In this document: positions 16,505 to 26,835 of the stretch, piece after piece
How the letters are laid out: each line of letters begins with the position of its first letter
Position numbering within the stretch: position 1 is the stretch's first letter
Assembly: GCA_947492925.1 (NCBI GenBank)
Contig: CANLOQ010000005.1
Coordinates: 124,001 to 188,000, forward strand
Length of the DNA stretch: 64,000 nucleotides
Reading direction: 5' to 3'
Origin: an uncultured Sulfitobacter sp.
GTDB lineage: Bacteria > Pseudomonadota > Alphaproteobacteria > Rhodobacterales > Rhodobacteraceae
Translations under genes and position numbers: made by a program
Notes under the pieces: model-generated
Database searches by the model: none
Seen by the model: only the letters and a program-made list of their open reading frames with translations
Told to the model about the DNA's origin: nothing

Positions 16505-17598
16505 TCCTGCACGTCTACTTTGCCCGCCGCTTTGCGATGGCCTTTCTGTTGATCACAGCCGTATTGTTTGCGCTGGTGATGCTGATTGATGCCGTCGAAC
16601 AGGCGCGGCGCTTTGGCGGAGCTGATATCGGCTGGCAGCGCATTCTGGGGCTAACCCTGCTGAACGCGCCGCAGACGATCAACCTGATCCTGCCGCTTAT
16701 CATCATCCTTGCCACCATCGCGCTGTTCATCTCGTTGGCGCGGTCCTCTGAACTGGTCGTGACACGTGCGGCAGGCCGGTCCGCAATGCGCGCGCTGATC
16801 GCGCCGGTATTTGTGGCGATGATCATCGGAGTGCTTGCAGTCAGCATGCTGAACCCCATCGTGGCAGCCACCGGCAACCGCTACCTGCAACTGTCCGAAA
16901 GCTACCGTGCCGGCGGCGCATCAGCCCTGTCGGTAAGCGATGAAGGCCTTTGGTTGCGGCAGGGCAATACAGACGGTCAAACGGTCATCCGCGCGTGGCG
17001 CTCAAATGCGGACGCATCCGTGCTCTATGACGTTACCTTCATTACCTACGACAAGACAAACGGCCCGATACGCCGGATAGAGGCCGGCAGCGCCGCCCTG
17101 CGCGACGGCGCATGGTCCCTGCGCACGGCAAAGTCATGGCCCCTGAAAGCCGGTCAGAACGCGGAGGCCAACGCCGAAATTCACACCGTTCTGGAAATCC
17201 CGTCCTCTCTGACGCTTGAGCGTATTCGCGAAAGCATCGGAAAACCGGCGGCGGTGTCGATCTATAATCTGCCCACCTTTATCCGCCAGCTTGAGCAGGC
17301 CGGGTTCTCTGCCCGGCGTCACAAGGTGTGGCTTCAGGCGGAATTTGCCCGCCCGCTGTTTCTGGTGGCGATGGTGCTGGTCGCCAGTGCCTTTACAATG
17401 CGACACACCCGGTTTGGCGGCACTGGAACAGCGGTGCTGACGGCGGTGCTGTTGGGGTTTGCGCTCTACTTTGTGCGCAGCTTTGCGCAAATTCTGGGCG
17501 AAAATGGCCAGATACCTGTGCTTTTGGCCGCGTGGGCACCGCCCGTGGCCGCGGTGTTGCTTGCAGTAGGTCTGCTGCTGCATGTGGAGGATGGATGA
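16501..17598 (+). CDS. lptG: LPS export permease LptG
   Basis: 365 residues, same 3+3 helix plan as LptF with a central periplasmic domain. MILHVYFARRFAMAFL and the second-half motif ARRHKVWLQAEFARPLFLVAMVL followed by R.TRFGG are LptG marks. ATG overlaps the lptF stop (ATGA), which indicates translational coupling and balanced amounts of the two permease halves. Ends overlapping the lptD start. Confidence 0.95.
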   Translation: MILHVYFARRFAMAFLLITAVLFALVMLIDAVEQARRFGGADIGWQRILGLTLLNAPQTINLILPLIIILATIALFISLARSSELVVTRAAGRSAMRALIAPVFVAMIIGVLAVSMLNPIVAATGNRYLQLSESYRAGGASALSVSDEGLWLRQGNTDGQTVIRAWRSNADASVLYDVTFITYDKTNGPIRRIEAGSAALRDGAWSLRTAKSWPLKAGQNAEANAEIHTVLEIPSSLTLERIRESIGKPAAVSIYNLPTFIRQLEQAGFSARRHKVWLQAEFARPLFLVAMVLVASAFTMRHTRFGGTGTAVLTAVLLGFALYFVRSFAQILGENGQIPVLLAAWAPPVAAVLLAVGLLLHVEDG

Positions 17599-19742
17599 TG
17601 CGCTTTCTGGTATCGCTTCTTGCCGCGCTGCTGTTGCTGCCTTTGACCGTGTCTGCACAGGACGCCCCCGCCGCCATGCTGGTGGCGGACGAAGTGTTTA
17701 TCACGCCTGATCGCACATTGGTGGCGCAGGGCACTGTGGAAGCGTTTCAGAACGGTGCGCGTCTGCAGGCCCGCGCGGTGCGCTACAATCAGGACAGCGG
17801 GCGGCTGACCATCGAGGGGCCGATCACGCTGACCGACAATGACCAGACCCTGATTTTTGCCGACGCGGGCGAGCTTGACGCCGATCTGCGCAATGGCATT
17901 CTGACCGGTGCGCGGCTGATCCTGAACCGGCAGTTGCAGATTGCGGCACTCAAGGTGGACCGCGTGGGCGGGCGCTATAGTCAGCTGTCCAAAGCCTCCG
18001 TTACCTCTTGCAAGGTCTGCGACGATGGCCGAGCGCCGCTGTGGCAGATCAGGGCCAAACGCGTCATCCACGATCAGGTGGAAGAGCAGCTTTACTTTGA
18101 CCAGGCGCAGTTTCGTATTCTGAACGTGCCGGTGTTCTACGTGCCCCGCCTGCGCTTGCCGGGCCCACGGCTGGAACGCGCAACCGGGTTTCTCGTGCCC
18201 TCCATCCGCACGACATCACAGTTGGGCACTGGCCTGAAAATCCCTTATTTCATCAAACTGGGGGACCACCGCGATCTGACGCTGACGCCTTATCTGTCCA
18301 GCGTCACGCGCACGCTTGAGCTGCGCTACCGACAGGCGTTCCGGCGCGGGCGGATCACCTTTGACGGCGCGGTCACCCGCGACGACCAGCGGCCCGACAA
18401 GACCCGCGGATATCTTTTTGGACGCGGTGCCTTTGATCTGGAACGCGACTATCGGCTGACCTTCGACATCGAGGCCACCACCGACCGGGGCTATCTGAAC
18501 GAATACGGATATTTCCTGCAGGACAGGCTGGAAAGCCAGGTCACCGTCAGCCGCGCACGACGCGACTCACTGGTCCGGGCAAGTTTTTACAACTTTGAAA
18601 GCCTCCGCGCGGGCGCCATCAACGACAATTTGCCAACCGTGGTGCTGGACGGTGAATATGAACGCCGCTTCTTTCCTGGCACAATTGGCGGAGAACTGCG
18701 TCTGCGCATCGAAGCCCACACACACCGGCGCAATTCAGACCGCGACAGCGACGGCCCCGACGATGATCTGGTGACCGACGGACGCGATGTGGCCCGGCTG
18801 CACGCACGCGCCGACTGGCTGCGCCGTCTGACCTTCAGCAGCGGGCTTGTGGCGGATGTACAGGCCGGTATCGGACTGAATGTCTTTGACATCACCCAAG
18901 ACGCATCCTTTGCACAGAACCATTCTGACCTTGTGCCGCAGGCTGCCCTTGGCCTGCGCTATCCGATGATCCGCCGCGGGGCAAACGGGGTGACCCAGAC
19001 GCTTGAACCGATCGCGCAGCTGGGCTGGACAGGGGGCGACAGGCTGAACATTCCCAATGATGAAAGCACGCGAACCGAATTTGACGAAGGCAACCTTTTG
19101 TCACTGTCGCGCTTTCCGCGTCCAGACAGGCGCGAACGCGACACCGTGGCCGCCCTTGGGCTGAACTGGTCGCGGATCAACCCGGAGGGCTGGGACAGTC
19201 ATATTTCTGTCGGTCAGATTTTCCGGGCCGAGGCCGATCCTGACTTTTCCACCTCTTCGGGGCTGAATGGCGTGTCCTCGAACATCCTGTTCGCCGCCCG
19301 CCTTCGCAGCCCGAATGGCATCAGCATCACGGGCCGCAGCCTGTTCGACCGCGAACTGCGTTTTGCAAAGGCGGAACTGCGTGGCTACTGGGGGTTTTCA
19401 AAGGGGTTTCTGGGTGGCTCCTACGTCTGGCTTGACGAAGATCCCGCCGAAGACAGGGCCGAAGCGGTGTCGGAAATTCTGCTGAACGGGCATTACGACA
19501 TCAACAAACACTGGGCCGTGCGCGCCGACTGGCGCTTCAACGTGGCCGATGACCGTGCCGCAACCGCCGGGCTTGGCATCAGCTATAACAACGAATGCGT
19601 CGCCGTCGACATGACCGTGGCGCGCAGCTACTCTTCCTCAACAGCGGTTGAGCCTACCACAAATATCGGGTTTAACGTCGGCCTCAGGGGCTTTGCCGCC
19701 TCGGACGGTGATCAACGCTATATCCGCTCCTGTAAAAGGTGA
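17595..19742 (+). CDS. lptD: LPS-assembly outer-membrane protein LptD
   Basis: 715 residues with a signal peptide ending near VSAQ (about 22). An N-terminal OstA/jellyroll domain (about 25-125) leads into a long beta-barrel. Cysteines at 139, 142, 668 and 713 mirror the two inter-domain disulfides of E. coli LptD, although spacing differs. Two tandem ATGs (17595 and 17598) both overlap the lptG stop. It inserts LPS into the outer leaflet with LptE. SurA, encoded next, is its chaperone in E. coli, so the gene order is functional. Confidence 0.95.
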   Translation: MMRFLVSLLAALLLLPLTVSAQDAPAAMLVADEVFITPDRTLVAQGTVEAFQNGARLQARAVRYNQDSGRLTIEGPITLTDNDQTLIFADAGELDADLRNGILTGARLILNRQLQIAALKVDRVGGRYSQLSKASVTSCKVCDDGRAPLWQIRAKRVIHDQVEEQLYFDQAQFRILNVPVFYVPRLRLPGPRLERATGFLVPSIRTTSQLGTGLKIPYFIKLGDHRDLTLTPYLSSVTRTLELRYRQAFRRGRITFDGAVTRDDQRPDKTRGYLFGRGAFDLERDYRLTFDIEATTDRGYLNEYGYFLQDRLESQVTVSRARRDSLVRASFYNFESLRAGAINDNLPTVVLDGEYERRFFPGTIGGELRLRIEAHTHRRNSDRDSDGPDDDLVTDGRDVARLHARADWLRRLTFSSGLVADVQAGIGLNVFDITQDASFAQNHSDLVPQAALGLRYPMIRRGANGVTQTLEPIAQLGWTGGDRLNIPNDESTRTEFDEGNLLSLSRFPRPDRRERDTVAALGLNWSRINPEGWDSHISVGQIFRAEADPDFSTSSGLNGVSSNILFAARLRSPNGISITGRSLFDRELRFAKAELRGYWGFSKGFLGGSYVWLDEDPAEDRAEAVSEILLNGHYDINKHWAVRADWRFNVADDRAATAGLGISYNNECVAVDMTVARSYSSSTAVEPTTNIGFNVGLRGFAASDGDQRYIRSCKR

Positions 19743-19747
19743 TCTGA

Positions 19748-20971
19748 ATGACTTTTTCCAAACTGATCCGTGGATGCGCGCTGGTCGCGGCACTGGCGCT
19801 GAGCGGCCCCGCCGCGCAGGCGCAGAACCTGTTCAAGCCGGTGGCACGGGTGAATGACACGGTGGTCACGGGCTTTGAGGTGCAACAACGCCAGCGCTTT
19901 CTGCAATTGTTGAACGCCCCCGGATCAGACCGCGAAAGCGCGTTGCAGGGATTGATCGACGATCGCTTGCGCGCCGCCGAGATTGCGCGCTCGGGTATCG
20001 AACTCACCCCGGCGGGCCTTGAAGAAGGGCTTGAGGAATTTGCCGCCCGCGCCAACCTGACCAAGGATGAATTCATCGGCGCGCTGGAGCAGCAAGGCGT
20101 GGATCGTGCGACGTTGCGCGATTTTGTGTCAAATTCACTGGGCTGGCGCGAACTGGTGCGCGCGCGTTTTCTGCGCCGCGTCAACATATCGGACGATGAA
20201 ATCGAACGCGCGCTGGGCAACACCCGGTCACGCGGCGAAGGCATCCGCCTGTTGTTGTCAGAAATCATCATCCCCGCGCCCCCCCAAAACGCCGCGCGGG
20301 TGAACGCGTTGGCAGAACGCATCGCCCAAAGCACGTCGGAGGCGCAGTTTTCCAGCTTTGCCCGTCAGTATTCCGCCACCGCCTCGCGCGGACGGGGGGG
20401 ACGTATGCCGTGGACCCCGCTTGAAAACCTGCCGCCCGCCCTGCACCCGATCCTGTTGGCACTTGGCCCCGGTGACGTGACGGCCCCGCTTCCGATCCCC
20501 AATGCCGTGGCCCTGTTTCAGTTGCGCGGGATCGAAGAAACAGGCGCACCCGCGCGCCGCTACGCAGAGATTGACTATGCCGCCTACTATCTGGCCGGGG
20601 GCCGGTCTGCCGAAACGCTGGCCGCGGCAGAAAAGCTGCGGGGCGAAGTGGATGTCTGTGACGACCTGTACGGCGTCGCACAGGGCCAGCCCGAAGATGT
20701 GCTGGACCGTGGTGCCAAGAAGCCGGGCGAAATCCCTCAGGACGTCGCGATTGAATTGGCCAAACTTGACCCCGGCGAAGTATCGACGGCGCTGACAAGG
20801 GCCAATGGGCAGACACTGGTGTTCTTGATGCTGTGTGACCGCGTGGCCGAAGCCAACGCCGAAGCCTCGCGCGAGGATGTGGTCAGCGCCCTGCGCCAGC
20901 GTAAGCTGCAAGGCTATGCCAACCTGTTGATGGAGCAGCTGCGCGCCGATGCGCGTATCATCATCCAATGA
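19748..20971 (+). CDS. surA: SurA-like periplasmic chaperone / peptidyl-prolyl isomerase
   Basis: 407 residues. Signal peptide about 1-26 (cleavage near AAQAQN). SurA N-domain about 30-165 (ARVNDTVVTGFEVQQRQ), then two parvulin-like stretches: about 170-260 (LLLSEIIIPAPPQ to ASRGRGGRMPW) and a poorer one near 275-375. The second lacks clear catalytic residues. It should fold outer-membrane proteins, LptD included. Five bases after the lptD stop and overlapping pdxA by four bases. Confidence 0.88.
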   Translation: MTFSKLIRGCALVAALALSGPAAQAQNLFKPVARVNDTVVTGFEVQQRQRFLQLLNAPGSDRESALQGLIDDRLRAAEIARSGIELTPAGLEEGLEEFAARANLTKDEFIGALEQQGVDRATLRDFVSNSLGWRELVRARFLRRVNISDDEIERALGNTRSRGEGIRLLLSEIIIPAPPQNAARVNALAERIAQSTSEAQFSSFARQYSATASRGRGGRMPWTPLENLPPALHPILLALGPGDVTAPLPIPNAVALFQLRGIEETGAPARRYAEIDYAAYYLAGGRSAETLAAAEKLRGEVDVCDDLYGVAQGQPEDVLDRGAKKPGEIPQDVAIELAKLDPGEVSTALTRANGQTLVFLMLCDRVAEANAEASREDVVSALRQRKLQGYANLLMEQLRADARIIIQ

Positions 20972-21939
20972 CCCAAACGCCTTTGCCGGTTGTCATTTCC
21001 TGCGGTGAACCCGCAGGCGTTGGACCCGAGGTTGCCGCCCGCGCGTGGGCGGCCCTTGCCGGCGAAGTGCCCGTGGTCTGGCTGGGCGATCCGCGCCACC
21101 TGCCGCAGGGTGTGGCGCATCAGGTCATCGCCCGCCCGCAGGAGGCCGCTGCTCTCAGTCCTGACATTCTGCCGGTTATCGCACGCGACTTTGGGCCACC
21201 TGCCGTGCCGGGTGTGCCTGATCCGGCCCATGCGTCCCACGTGATTGACACGATCGCGCTGGGGGTATCGCTGGTCCGTGACGGGGCCGCCAGTGCGATC
21301 TGCACCGCGCCCATTCACAAAAAAGCGCTGAAGGAAGGGGCCGATTTTGCCTATCCCGGGCACACCGAATACCTTGCGGCGCTGGCCGGCGTCGATGATG
21401 TGGTGATGATGCTGGCCTCTGACCAATTGCGCGTGGTGCCTGCGACAATCCACATTGCGCTGGATCAGGTCCCGCTGCAATTGACCCCGGACAGCCTCCG
21501 CCGGGTGATCGAGATCACCCATGCAGGTCTGCGCGACCAGTTTGGCATTGCCGCACCGCGTCTGGCAGTATCAGGCCTGAACCCCCACGCAGGCGAAGGT
21601 GGCACAATGGGTCTTCAGGAGCTCGCGTGGATGACCCCCCTGATCGACAAGATGCGGGGCGAAGGGTTTGACCTTGCAGGCCCCCTGCCCGCCGACACCA
21701 TGTTCCACCCGGCTGCCCGCACGCGCTATGACGCGGCAATTGCCATGTACCACGATCAGGCGCTGATCCCCATCAAGACGCTGGATTTCGACAAGGGTGT
21801 GAACGTCACACTTGGCCTGCCCTTCATCCGCACTTCACCGGATCATGGCACGGCATTCGATATCGCCGGGCGCAACATCGCCAACCCGACCAGCATGATC
21901 GAAGCGCTGCGCATGGCCCACCGCATGGCCACCGCATGA
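20968..21939 (+). CDS. pdxA: 4-hydroxythreonine-4-phosphate dehydrogenase
   Basis: 323 residues. [15 protein letters not shown] at the start, the substrate histidine region GHTEYLA, and metal ligands in HAGEGGTMG and [28 protein letters not shown] are diagnostic. It makes the precursor of pyridoxine 5'-phosphate using NAD. The surA-pdxA-rsmA order is also found in E. coli. ATGA overlaps at both ends. Confidence 0.96.
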   Translation: MTQTPLPVVISCGEPAGVGPEVAARAWAALAGEVPVVWLGDPRHLPQGVAHQVIARPQEAAALSPDILPVIARDFGPPAVPGVPDPAHASHVIDTIALGVSLVRDGAASAICTAPIHKKALKEGADFAYPGHTEYLAALAGVDDVVMMLASDQLRVVPATIHIALDQVPLQLTPDSLRRVIEITHAGLRDQFGIAAPRLAVSGLNPHAGEGGTMGLQELAWMTPLIDKMRGEGFDLAGPLPADTMFHPAARTRYDAAIAMYHDQALIPIKTLDFDKGVNVTLGLPFIRTSPDHGTAFDIAGRNIANPTSMIEALRMAHRMATA

Positions 21940-22778
21940 GCGCGATCGACAACCTGCCGCCCCTGCGCGACGTGATCGCGACGCATGACCTCTCTGCGCG
22001 CAAGTCGCTGGGCCAGAATTTCCTGCTGGACCTGAACCTGACGGCCAAAATCGCGCGGCAAGCGGGCGATCTCAGGGGTTGTGACGTGTTGGAAATCGGC
22101 CCCGGCCCCGGCGGCCTCACGCGCGGATTGCTCTCCGAAGGGGCACGTCACGTGCTGTGCATCGAAAAGGATGCGCGCTGCCTGCCTGCTCTGGCCGAAA
22201 TCGCGGATGCTTACCCCGAGCGCCTTACCGTAGTCGAAGGGGACGCGCTGGAGGTCGATCCGCTGGCGCATCTCACGCCGCCCATCCGCGTTGCGGCAAA
22301 TCTGCCCTACAACGTCGGGACCGAACTGCTGGTGCGCTGGCTGACCCCCCCCGTGTGGCCACCCTTCTGGCAAAGCCTGACGCTGATGTTCCAGCGCGAG
22401 GTGGCCGAACGGATCGTTGCACAACCCGGCTCCAAAACCTACGGGCGGCTCGCGATCCTGTCGCAATGGCGCAGTGACGCAAAGATCGTTCTGAACCTGC
22501 CGCCCGAAGCCTTCACACCACCGCCCAAGGTCTCATCTGCTGTGATCCACCTTGCTGCCCTGCCCGAACCGCGTTTTCCGGCGGACGCCGCTGTGCTGAA
22601 CCGGGTGGTCGCCGCGGGTTTCAATCAACGCCGCAAAATGCTGCGAGCCTCGCTCAAGGGCGTCGCCCCCGACATCGAGGATCGTTTGCTGGCCGCTGGC
22701 ATCAAACCCACCGACCGCGCAGAGCAGGTCCCGCTCGAAGCATTCTGCGCGCTTGCGCGGGAAGTGGCAAAGCCATGA
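21936..22778 (+). CDS. rsmA: 16S rRNA (A1518/A1519) dimethyltransferase
   Basis: 280 residues. [18 protein letters not shown], the SAM motif [15 protein letters not shown] and the catalytic NLPYNV are the KsgA/RsmA signature. It dimethylates two adenines near the 3' end of 16S rRNA; its loss gives kasugamycin resistance. ATG overlaps the pdxA stop and its own stop overlaps the next gene, again by ATGA. Confidence 0.97.
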   Translation: MSAIDNLPPLRDVIATHDLSARKSLGQNFLLDLNLTAKIARQAGDLRGCDVLEIGPGPGGLTRGLLSEGARHVLCIEKDARCLPALAEIADAYPERLTVVEGDALEVDPLAHLTPPIRVAANLPYNVGTELLVRWLTPPVWPPFWQSLTLMFQREVAERIVAQPGSKTYGRLAILSQWRSDAKIVLNLPPEAFTPPPKVSSAVIHLAALPEPRFPADAAVLNRVVAAGFNQRRKMLRASLKGVAPDIEDRLLAAGIKPTDRAEQVPLEAFCALAREVAKP

Positions 22779-23359
22779 GGGCTGCGGTCCTTTTGCTGAT
22801 CGCCCTCGCGCTTGGTGCCTGCGCTGTCACGGCCCCGGCACCGGGCAGCCCGCGTGAGGTTGCCGCGCTGACCCAGAGCATCCGCGCGCTATCGCCCGAC
22901 GTTGATCCGGCAGAAGCACAACGGGCCGCTGCCTTGTCCTATGCCACCACATACAACCTCGCGCGGGCCTACCAGATCACCGATCCCGCGCTAATACACA
23001 ACGCCAAGGTAAACGCCGGAATTAAGCCGCGCGGCCTGTGCTATCACTGGGCCGAGGATATGGAGGCGCGGCTGAACGCCGAAGGCTTCCGGACGCTCGA
23101 GATAAAGCGCGCCATCGCCAACTCGGAGACGCGCCTGTTAATTGATCACAGCACTGCCGTGATTGTCGCGCGCGGGGCCGCGATGCAGGACGGCGTGGTC
23201 ATCGACCCGTGGCGCAACGCAGGCACCCTGTTCTGGTCACCGGTGGCACAGGATACCCGCTATGACTGGTTGCCACGCCTGCAAGTTCTGCGGGACAAGG
23301 GCCGTATCAGATATGTTCAGCGTACAGCTGGATCGCTTGCCGCCCCTCCCGCTGACTGA
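22775..23359 (+). CDS. lipoprotein with possible Cys-His-Asp catalytic site, function unknown
   Basis: 194 residues. Lipobox LALGAC with lipidation cysteine at 16. After it come [10 protein letters not shown] (C89), [12 protein letters not shown] (H125) and [10 protein letters not shown] (D144). A Cys starting a helix, then His and Asp on successive strands, is the order of transglutaminase-like or papain-fold enzymes, so this may be a periplasmic cysteine hydrolase, but I do not recognise a named family. It is the last gene of the lpt operon, coupled to rsmA by a four-base overlap, and ends next to a terminator belonging to the opposite strand. Confidence 0.7.
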   Translation: MRAAVLLLIALALGACAVTAPAPGSPREVAALTQSIRALSPDVDPAEAQRAAALSYATTYNLARAYQITDPALIHNAKVNAGIKPRGLCYHWAEDMEARLNAEGFRTLEIKRAIANSETRLLIDHSTAVIVARGAAMQDGVVIDPWRNAGTLFWSPVAQDTRYDWLPRLQVLRDKGRIRYVQRTAGSLAAPPAD

Positions 23360-23370
23360 AAGCGCCAGTA

Positions 23371-23396
23371 CAAAAAAGCCCCGCAAATGCGGGGCC
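23371..23396 (-). terminator. intrinsic terminator after the DUF4167 gene
   Basis: Stem GCCCCGC (23378-23384) with GCGGGGC (23389-23395) and a 4-base loop. On the minus strand it is followed by TTTTTTG. It lies between two convergent genes, six bases past the DUF4167 stop. Confidence 0.85.
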
Positions 23397-23401
23397 CTTG
23401 G

Positions 23402-23977
23402 CTACTCTGCGGCTTCAGGCTGATCACCGTTGCCATCGCCGGTTGGTTTTGGCTTCGGCTTACGCCGCGGCGCACGCTTGGGTTTTGGCTTGCTTTCAGG
23501 TGTCTCGACCAGACCGCTGCTGTCTTCTTCGGTCGCCTGCGCAGGCTCGGCGATATCAGGCTGGGGCGCGTCGCCCTTGTCTGGACTGCCGCCACCCTGG
23601 CTCTGATTTTGGTTGCCGCCGCCTTGATTGGCTTCGCGCTCCTGACGCTCCGCACGTTCGCGGTCACGCTCGGCCTGCCGCTCACGGTTCTGGCGTTCCT
23701 GTTCCTCGCGGCGCTGGTCCTGTTCGCGTTGTGCTTCGGCCAGCAGGCGCAGGTAATGCTCTGCGTGTTGCTGAAAGTTCTCCATCGCCACGCGGTCATT
23801 GCTCAGCTGCGCATCGCGGGCCAGTTGATTGTATTTCTCAATCACCTGACTGGGCGTGCCACGCACCTTGCCTTCGGGGCCCGAGCTGTCGAAAACACGG
23901 TTGACGACATTGCCGCCCTGATTGTTGTTGCGGTTGCGGTTGTTCTTTGACCGGCCACGGGATCTTGTGGATTTCAT
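23402..23977 (-). CDS. DUF4167 protein, basic/coiled-coil
   Basis: 191 residues. N-terminal Arg/Asn-rich RGRSKNNRNRNNNQGG, then the conserved DUF4167 core RVFDSSGPEGKVRGTPSQVIEKYNQLARDAQLSNDRVAMENFQQHAEHYLR in outline, a charged coiled coil of Glu/Arg (about 80-110), and a Gly/Gln/Pro-rich tail ending in basic PKRAPRRKPKPKPTG repeats. The composition suggests nucleic-acid or ribosome binding, but the function is unknown. It follows prmC on the same strand with about 210 bases between. Confidence 0.85.
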   Translation of the reverse strand: MKSTRSRGRSKNNRNRNNNQGGNVVNRVFDSSGPEGKVRGTPSQVIEKYNQLARDAQLSNDRVAMENFQQHAEHYLRLLAEAQREQDQRREEQERQNRERQAERDRERAERQEREANQGGGNQNQSQGGGSPDKGDAPQPDIAEPAQATEEDSSGLVETPESKPKPKRAPRRKPKPKPTGDGNGDQPEAAE

Positions 23978-24185
23978 GAAAGGATATCAGCCTTTGGTGC
24001 TTTTAGCTTTGGGTCACCGATGGCGCAGCGCGCTGAGAGTATCGGTTTTATAATTGTTGGGCTTGACGCCGCGCGGGACCGCCAAAGGCATCCACCGCTG
24101 CAACATCTTTGAATAAGCACGCACGGCCCTGTGGGGCAAGAGCAAAACAGGAAAAACAAACCAATAAATGGCCGAATGTGCCGAT

Positions 24186-25022
24186 TTACGCCGGTCGGCT
24201 TGCGCAAATCACCCGCGACCGCCCGTCCATATCCTGTACCAGATCAACCTTGGCCCAGCCCGCATCCCGGAAAATCGCGCCAACCGCGTCGCCCTGCTGC
24301 CATCCGATCTCGACCATCACCCGACCTTGTGACGTCAGATACCCCTGCGCCGTGCCGGCAATGACGCGGTAGGCCGACAGCCCGTCAAGCCCGTCGGTCA
24401 GCGCCATATGCGGTTCATGATCGCGCAGTTCAGGGGCCACATCCGCCATCTCGCCCTGTGCCAGATAGGGTGGATTTGCCACAATCAGATCAAAGCGGCC
24501 TTCAACCCGTTCAAACCAGTCCGATTGAAAAACTTCGGCCCGCGCGGCCACGCCGTGCAGCACGGCATTGGCACTGGCCTGCAAACAGGCCTCCTCGGAC
24601 AGATCAACGCCAACACCCCACGCATCCGTCCGCTCGGCCAGAAGGCTGACCAGAATGCACCCCGATCCGGTGCCAAGGTCCAAGACCGTGTCAAAGGGGG
24701 CGCTGAGCGCCAGATCAATCAGTGTTTCGGTCTCGGGGCGCGGGTCCAGCACGTCGCGGGTGATGCGGAAATCACGCCCGTAAAATGCGCGCTTGCCCAC
24801 CAGCTGCGACACCGGCACGCGCACCGCGCGGAGGGCGACCAGGGTCTCGAACCGCTCGGCAATTTCGGGCGCGATGTCTTCTGGCGCAATCAACGTGACC
24901 CGTGCTGCATCGACCGACGCCGCGTGTGCCAGCAAAAGCCGCGCATCACGTGCAGGGTCCGGCACTCCCGCCGCCCGCAGGCGCGCGGCGGCAGCCGCCA
25001 TCGCCTCGCCCGCCGTGCTCAT
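24186..25022 (-). CDS. prmC: release-factor glutamine methyltransferase
   Basis: 278 residues. The SAM site [15 protein letters not shown] and the catalytic NPPYL motif are clear, with an N-terminal helical domain that contacts the release factor. It methylates the glutamine of the GGQ loop in RF1 and RF2. ATG overlaps the stop of prfA (ATGA), so enzyme and substrate are translationally coupled. Confidence 0.96.
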   Translation of the reverse strand: MSTAGEAMAAAAARLRAAGVPDPARDARLLLAHAASVDAARVTLIAPEDIAPEIAERFETLVALRAVRVPVSQLVGKRAFYGRDFRITRDVLDPRPETETLIDLALSAPFDTVLDLGTGSGCILVSLLAERTDAWGVGVDLSEEACLQASANAVLHGVAARAEVFQSDWFERVEGRFDLIVANPPYLAQGEMADVAPELRDHEPHMALTDGLDGLSAYRVIAGTAQGYLTSQGRVMVEIGWQQGDAVGAIFRDAGWAKVDLVQDMDGRSRVICASRPA

Positions 25023-26074
25023 ACCGAATACTCCGCCATCAGACGCGCCTGCGCATCCGCCGTAAGCGCATCGACAATTTCGTCCAGATCCCCCTGCAGG
25101 ATCGCATCCAGACGGTAAAGCGTCAGATTGATCCGGTGATCCGTCATGCGCCCCTGAGGAAAATTATAGGTCCTGATCCGCTCTGACCGGTCTCCCGATC
25201 CCACCTGTGCGGCCCGGTCGGCAGAGCGCGCATCATCAACCCGGCTCCGCTCCAGATCATAGAGTCGCGCCTTGAGCACCTGCATTGCCTTGTCACGGTT
25301 CCGGTGCTGCGATTTTTCAGACGATGTCACGACAATCCCGGTGGGCAGATGGGTGATCCGAACCGCTGAATCGGTCGTGTTCACGTGCTGGCCCCCGGCC
25401 CCCGAGGACCGCATGGTGTCTATGCGCAGATCATTCGCATTGATCTCAATATCCACGTCTTCGGCTTCGGGCAACACCGCGACGGTCGCAGCGGATGTAT
25501 GAATGCGCCCGCCGCTCTCCGTGCTGGGCACCCGCTGCACCCGGTGGACGCCGCTTTCATATTTCAGCCGGGCAAAGACATTGTCGCCGGTAATATGCGC
25601 CACCACTTCCTTGACGCCGCCCAGCTCGGTCATTTGTTCTTCGACCATGTCAAATCGCCAGCCCCGCGCCTCGGCATAACGCTGGTACATGCGCAAAAGG
25701 TCTGCGGCAAAAAGGGCCGCCTCATCACCGCCTGTGCCGGGGCGTATCTCAAGCATGGCGGGTTTGGCATCCGCCGCATCCTTGGGGAGCAGGGCAATCT
25801 GCAACGCCTCCTCCGCCTTTGGGAGGGCCGCCTTGAGGCCGGGTAATTCGTCGCGCGCCAGTTCCGCCATCTCGGGGTCAGCCAGCATGGCCTCGCATTC
25901 CGCAAGGTCGTCCAACAATTGCCGGTAGGCCGCAATCTGTTCTACAACCGGCCGCAAGTCACTGTATTCCTTGGCCAATGCCGCAAAATCGGCACCGTCT
26001 GAGCCTGCAGACATCGATGCCTCAAGGAACTGAAAGCGTTGGGTAATCTGGTCAAGGCGATCCATCGGTATCAT
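25019..26074 (-). CDS. prfA: peptide chain release factor 1
   Basis: 351 residues from the ATG at 26074, preceded by AGG; longer readings lack conservation. The GGQ motif is in [18 protein letters not shown], the PAT-type codon-recognition region precedes it, and [16 protein letters not shown] is typical of RF1. It ends translation at UAA and UAG. First gene of the prfA-prmC pair. Confidence 0.97.
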   Translation of the reverse strand: MIPMDRLDQITQRFQFLEASMSAGSDGADFAALAKEYSDLRPVVEQIAAYRQLLDDLAECEAMLADPEMAELARDELPGLKAALPKAEEALQIALLPKDAADAKPAMLEIRPGTGGDEAALFAADLLRMYQRYAEARGWRFDMVEEQMTELGGVKEVVAHITGDNVFARLKYESGVHRVQRVPSTESGGRIHTSAATVAVLPEAEDVDIEINANDLRIDTMRSSGAGGQHVNTTDSAVRITHLPTGIVVTSSEKSQHRNRDKAMQVLKARLYDLERSRVDDARSADRAAQVGSGDRSERIRTYNFPQGRMTDHRINLTLYRLDAILQGDLDEIVDALTADAQARLMAEYSV

Positions 26075-26136
26075 GCGATCACCTGTCGCGCATGGGCGGG
26101 CTTTGGTCAAGGGCCGCTTTATGCTATGATTCGTGC

Positions 26137-26424
26137 ATGAAAAAGCTTGTGCTCCTTGCCAGTCTATTGGCCCTGCCCGCCGCCGCTGACGTGACGTCGC
26201 CCAGCGGCAAGACCGTGGAATGCTACTGTACGGACAAGACCCGCAACCGCATCGAGATCGGAGAGACGATTTGCATGCAGGTGGACGGGCGTATGTTCAT
26301 GGCGCAATGCCAGATGTCGCTGAATGTGCCGATGTGGCGCGAGGTGCAGGAAGGCTGCCTGTCTTCCTCACTCGACCGCAGCGCGCCATTCTCTGATGCG
26401 CCGGGTGTTTACCCCGAGATCTGA
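26137..26424 (+). CDS. small secreted cysteine-containing protein, function unknown
   Basis: 95 residues. Signal peptide about 1-17 ([19 protein letters not shown]). The mature part has four cysteines in [17 protein letters not shown], and MAQCQM plus EGC near the end, enough for two disulfides in the periplasm. I recognise no family. Its last 57 bases overlap the end of the convergent DUF1499 gene, each gene coding through the other's 3' end. Confidence 0.65.
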   Translation: MKKLVLLASLLALPAAADVTSPSGKTVECYCTDKTRNRIEIGETICMQVDGRMFMAQCQMSLNVPMWREVQEGCLSSSLDRSAPFSDAPGVYPEI

Positions 26425-26793
26425 GCGGCCAAAGCGCAGGCGGCCAAAAATCTCCAGATATTTGTCGCCTTCTGGGCCATCAAAGATGCCGATGGTGGTG
26501 TAGTCGGGAAATCCAAACAGGGCTGACCGGGTAACATAGGTTGTCAGCCCTTCTTCGGGTGACCCAAAAAGCCGCGTCGTGCGCGCGGTTTCGCGTGCAA
26601 CTTTATCCAGTGCCCGCAAGCTTTCAGTGGCATCCTCGCCCACCGGTGTGCGCCAGACATACCCGCCTTTCATCTGCTTTTCTCCCATCCCTGACACAGG
26701 AGATGGCCGATGCCAGCGTTCCGGGTTGCTTGGTGCCAGACGTACATACGCAACAAATGCCAAAGCAATCGCGATCAAAATCCAAATAAGCAT
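26368..26793 (-). CDS. DUF1499 membrane-anchored protein
   Basis: 141 residues from the ATG at 26793. One N-terminal membrane helix (about 2-18), then a soluble domain with TRTTRLFGSPEEGLTTYVTRSALFGFPDYTTIGI and [12 protein letters not shown], the DUF1499 pattern. Function unknown. Located 43 bases after the agmatinase-like gene on the same strand and so perhaps at the end of that operon. Confidence 0.75.
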   Translation of the reverse strand: MLIWILIAIALAFVAYVRLAPSNPERWHRPSPVSGMGEKQMKGGYVWRTPVGEDATESLRALDKVARETARTTRLFGSPEEGLTTYVTRSALFGFPDYTTIGIFDGPEGDKYLEIFGRLRFGRSDLGVNTRRIREWRAAVE

Positions 26794-26835
26794 TCCTATC
26801 GTTCCCTTCGCTTGTGCCGCAGACATCCAGATGGC

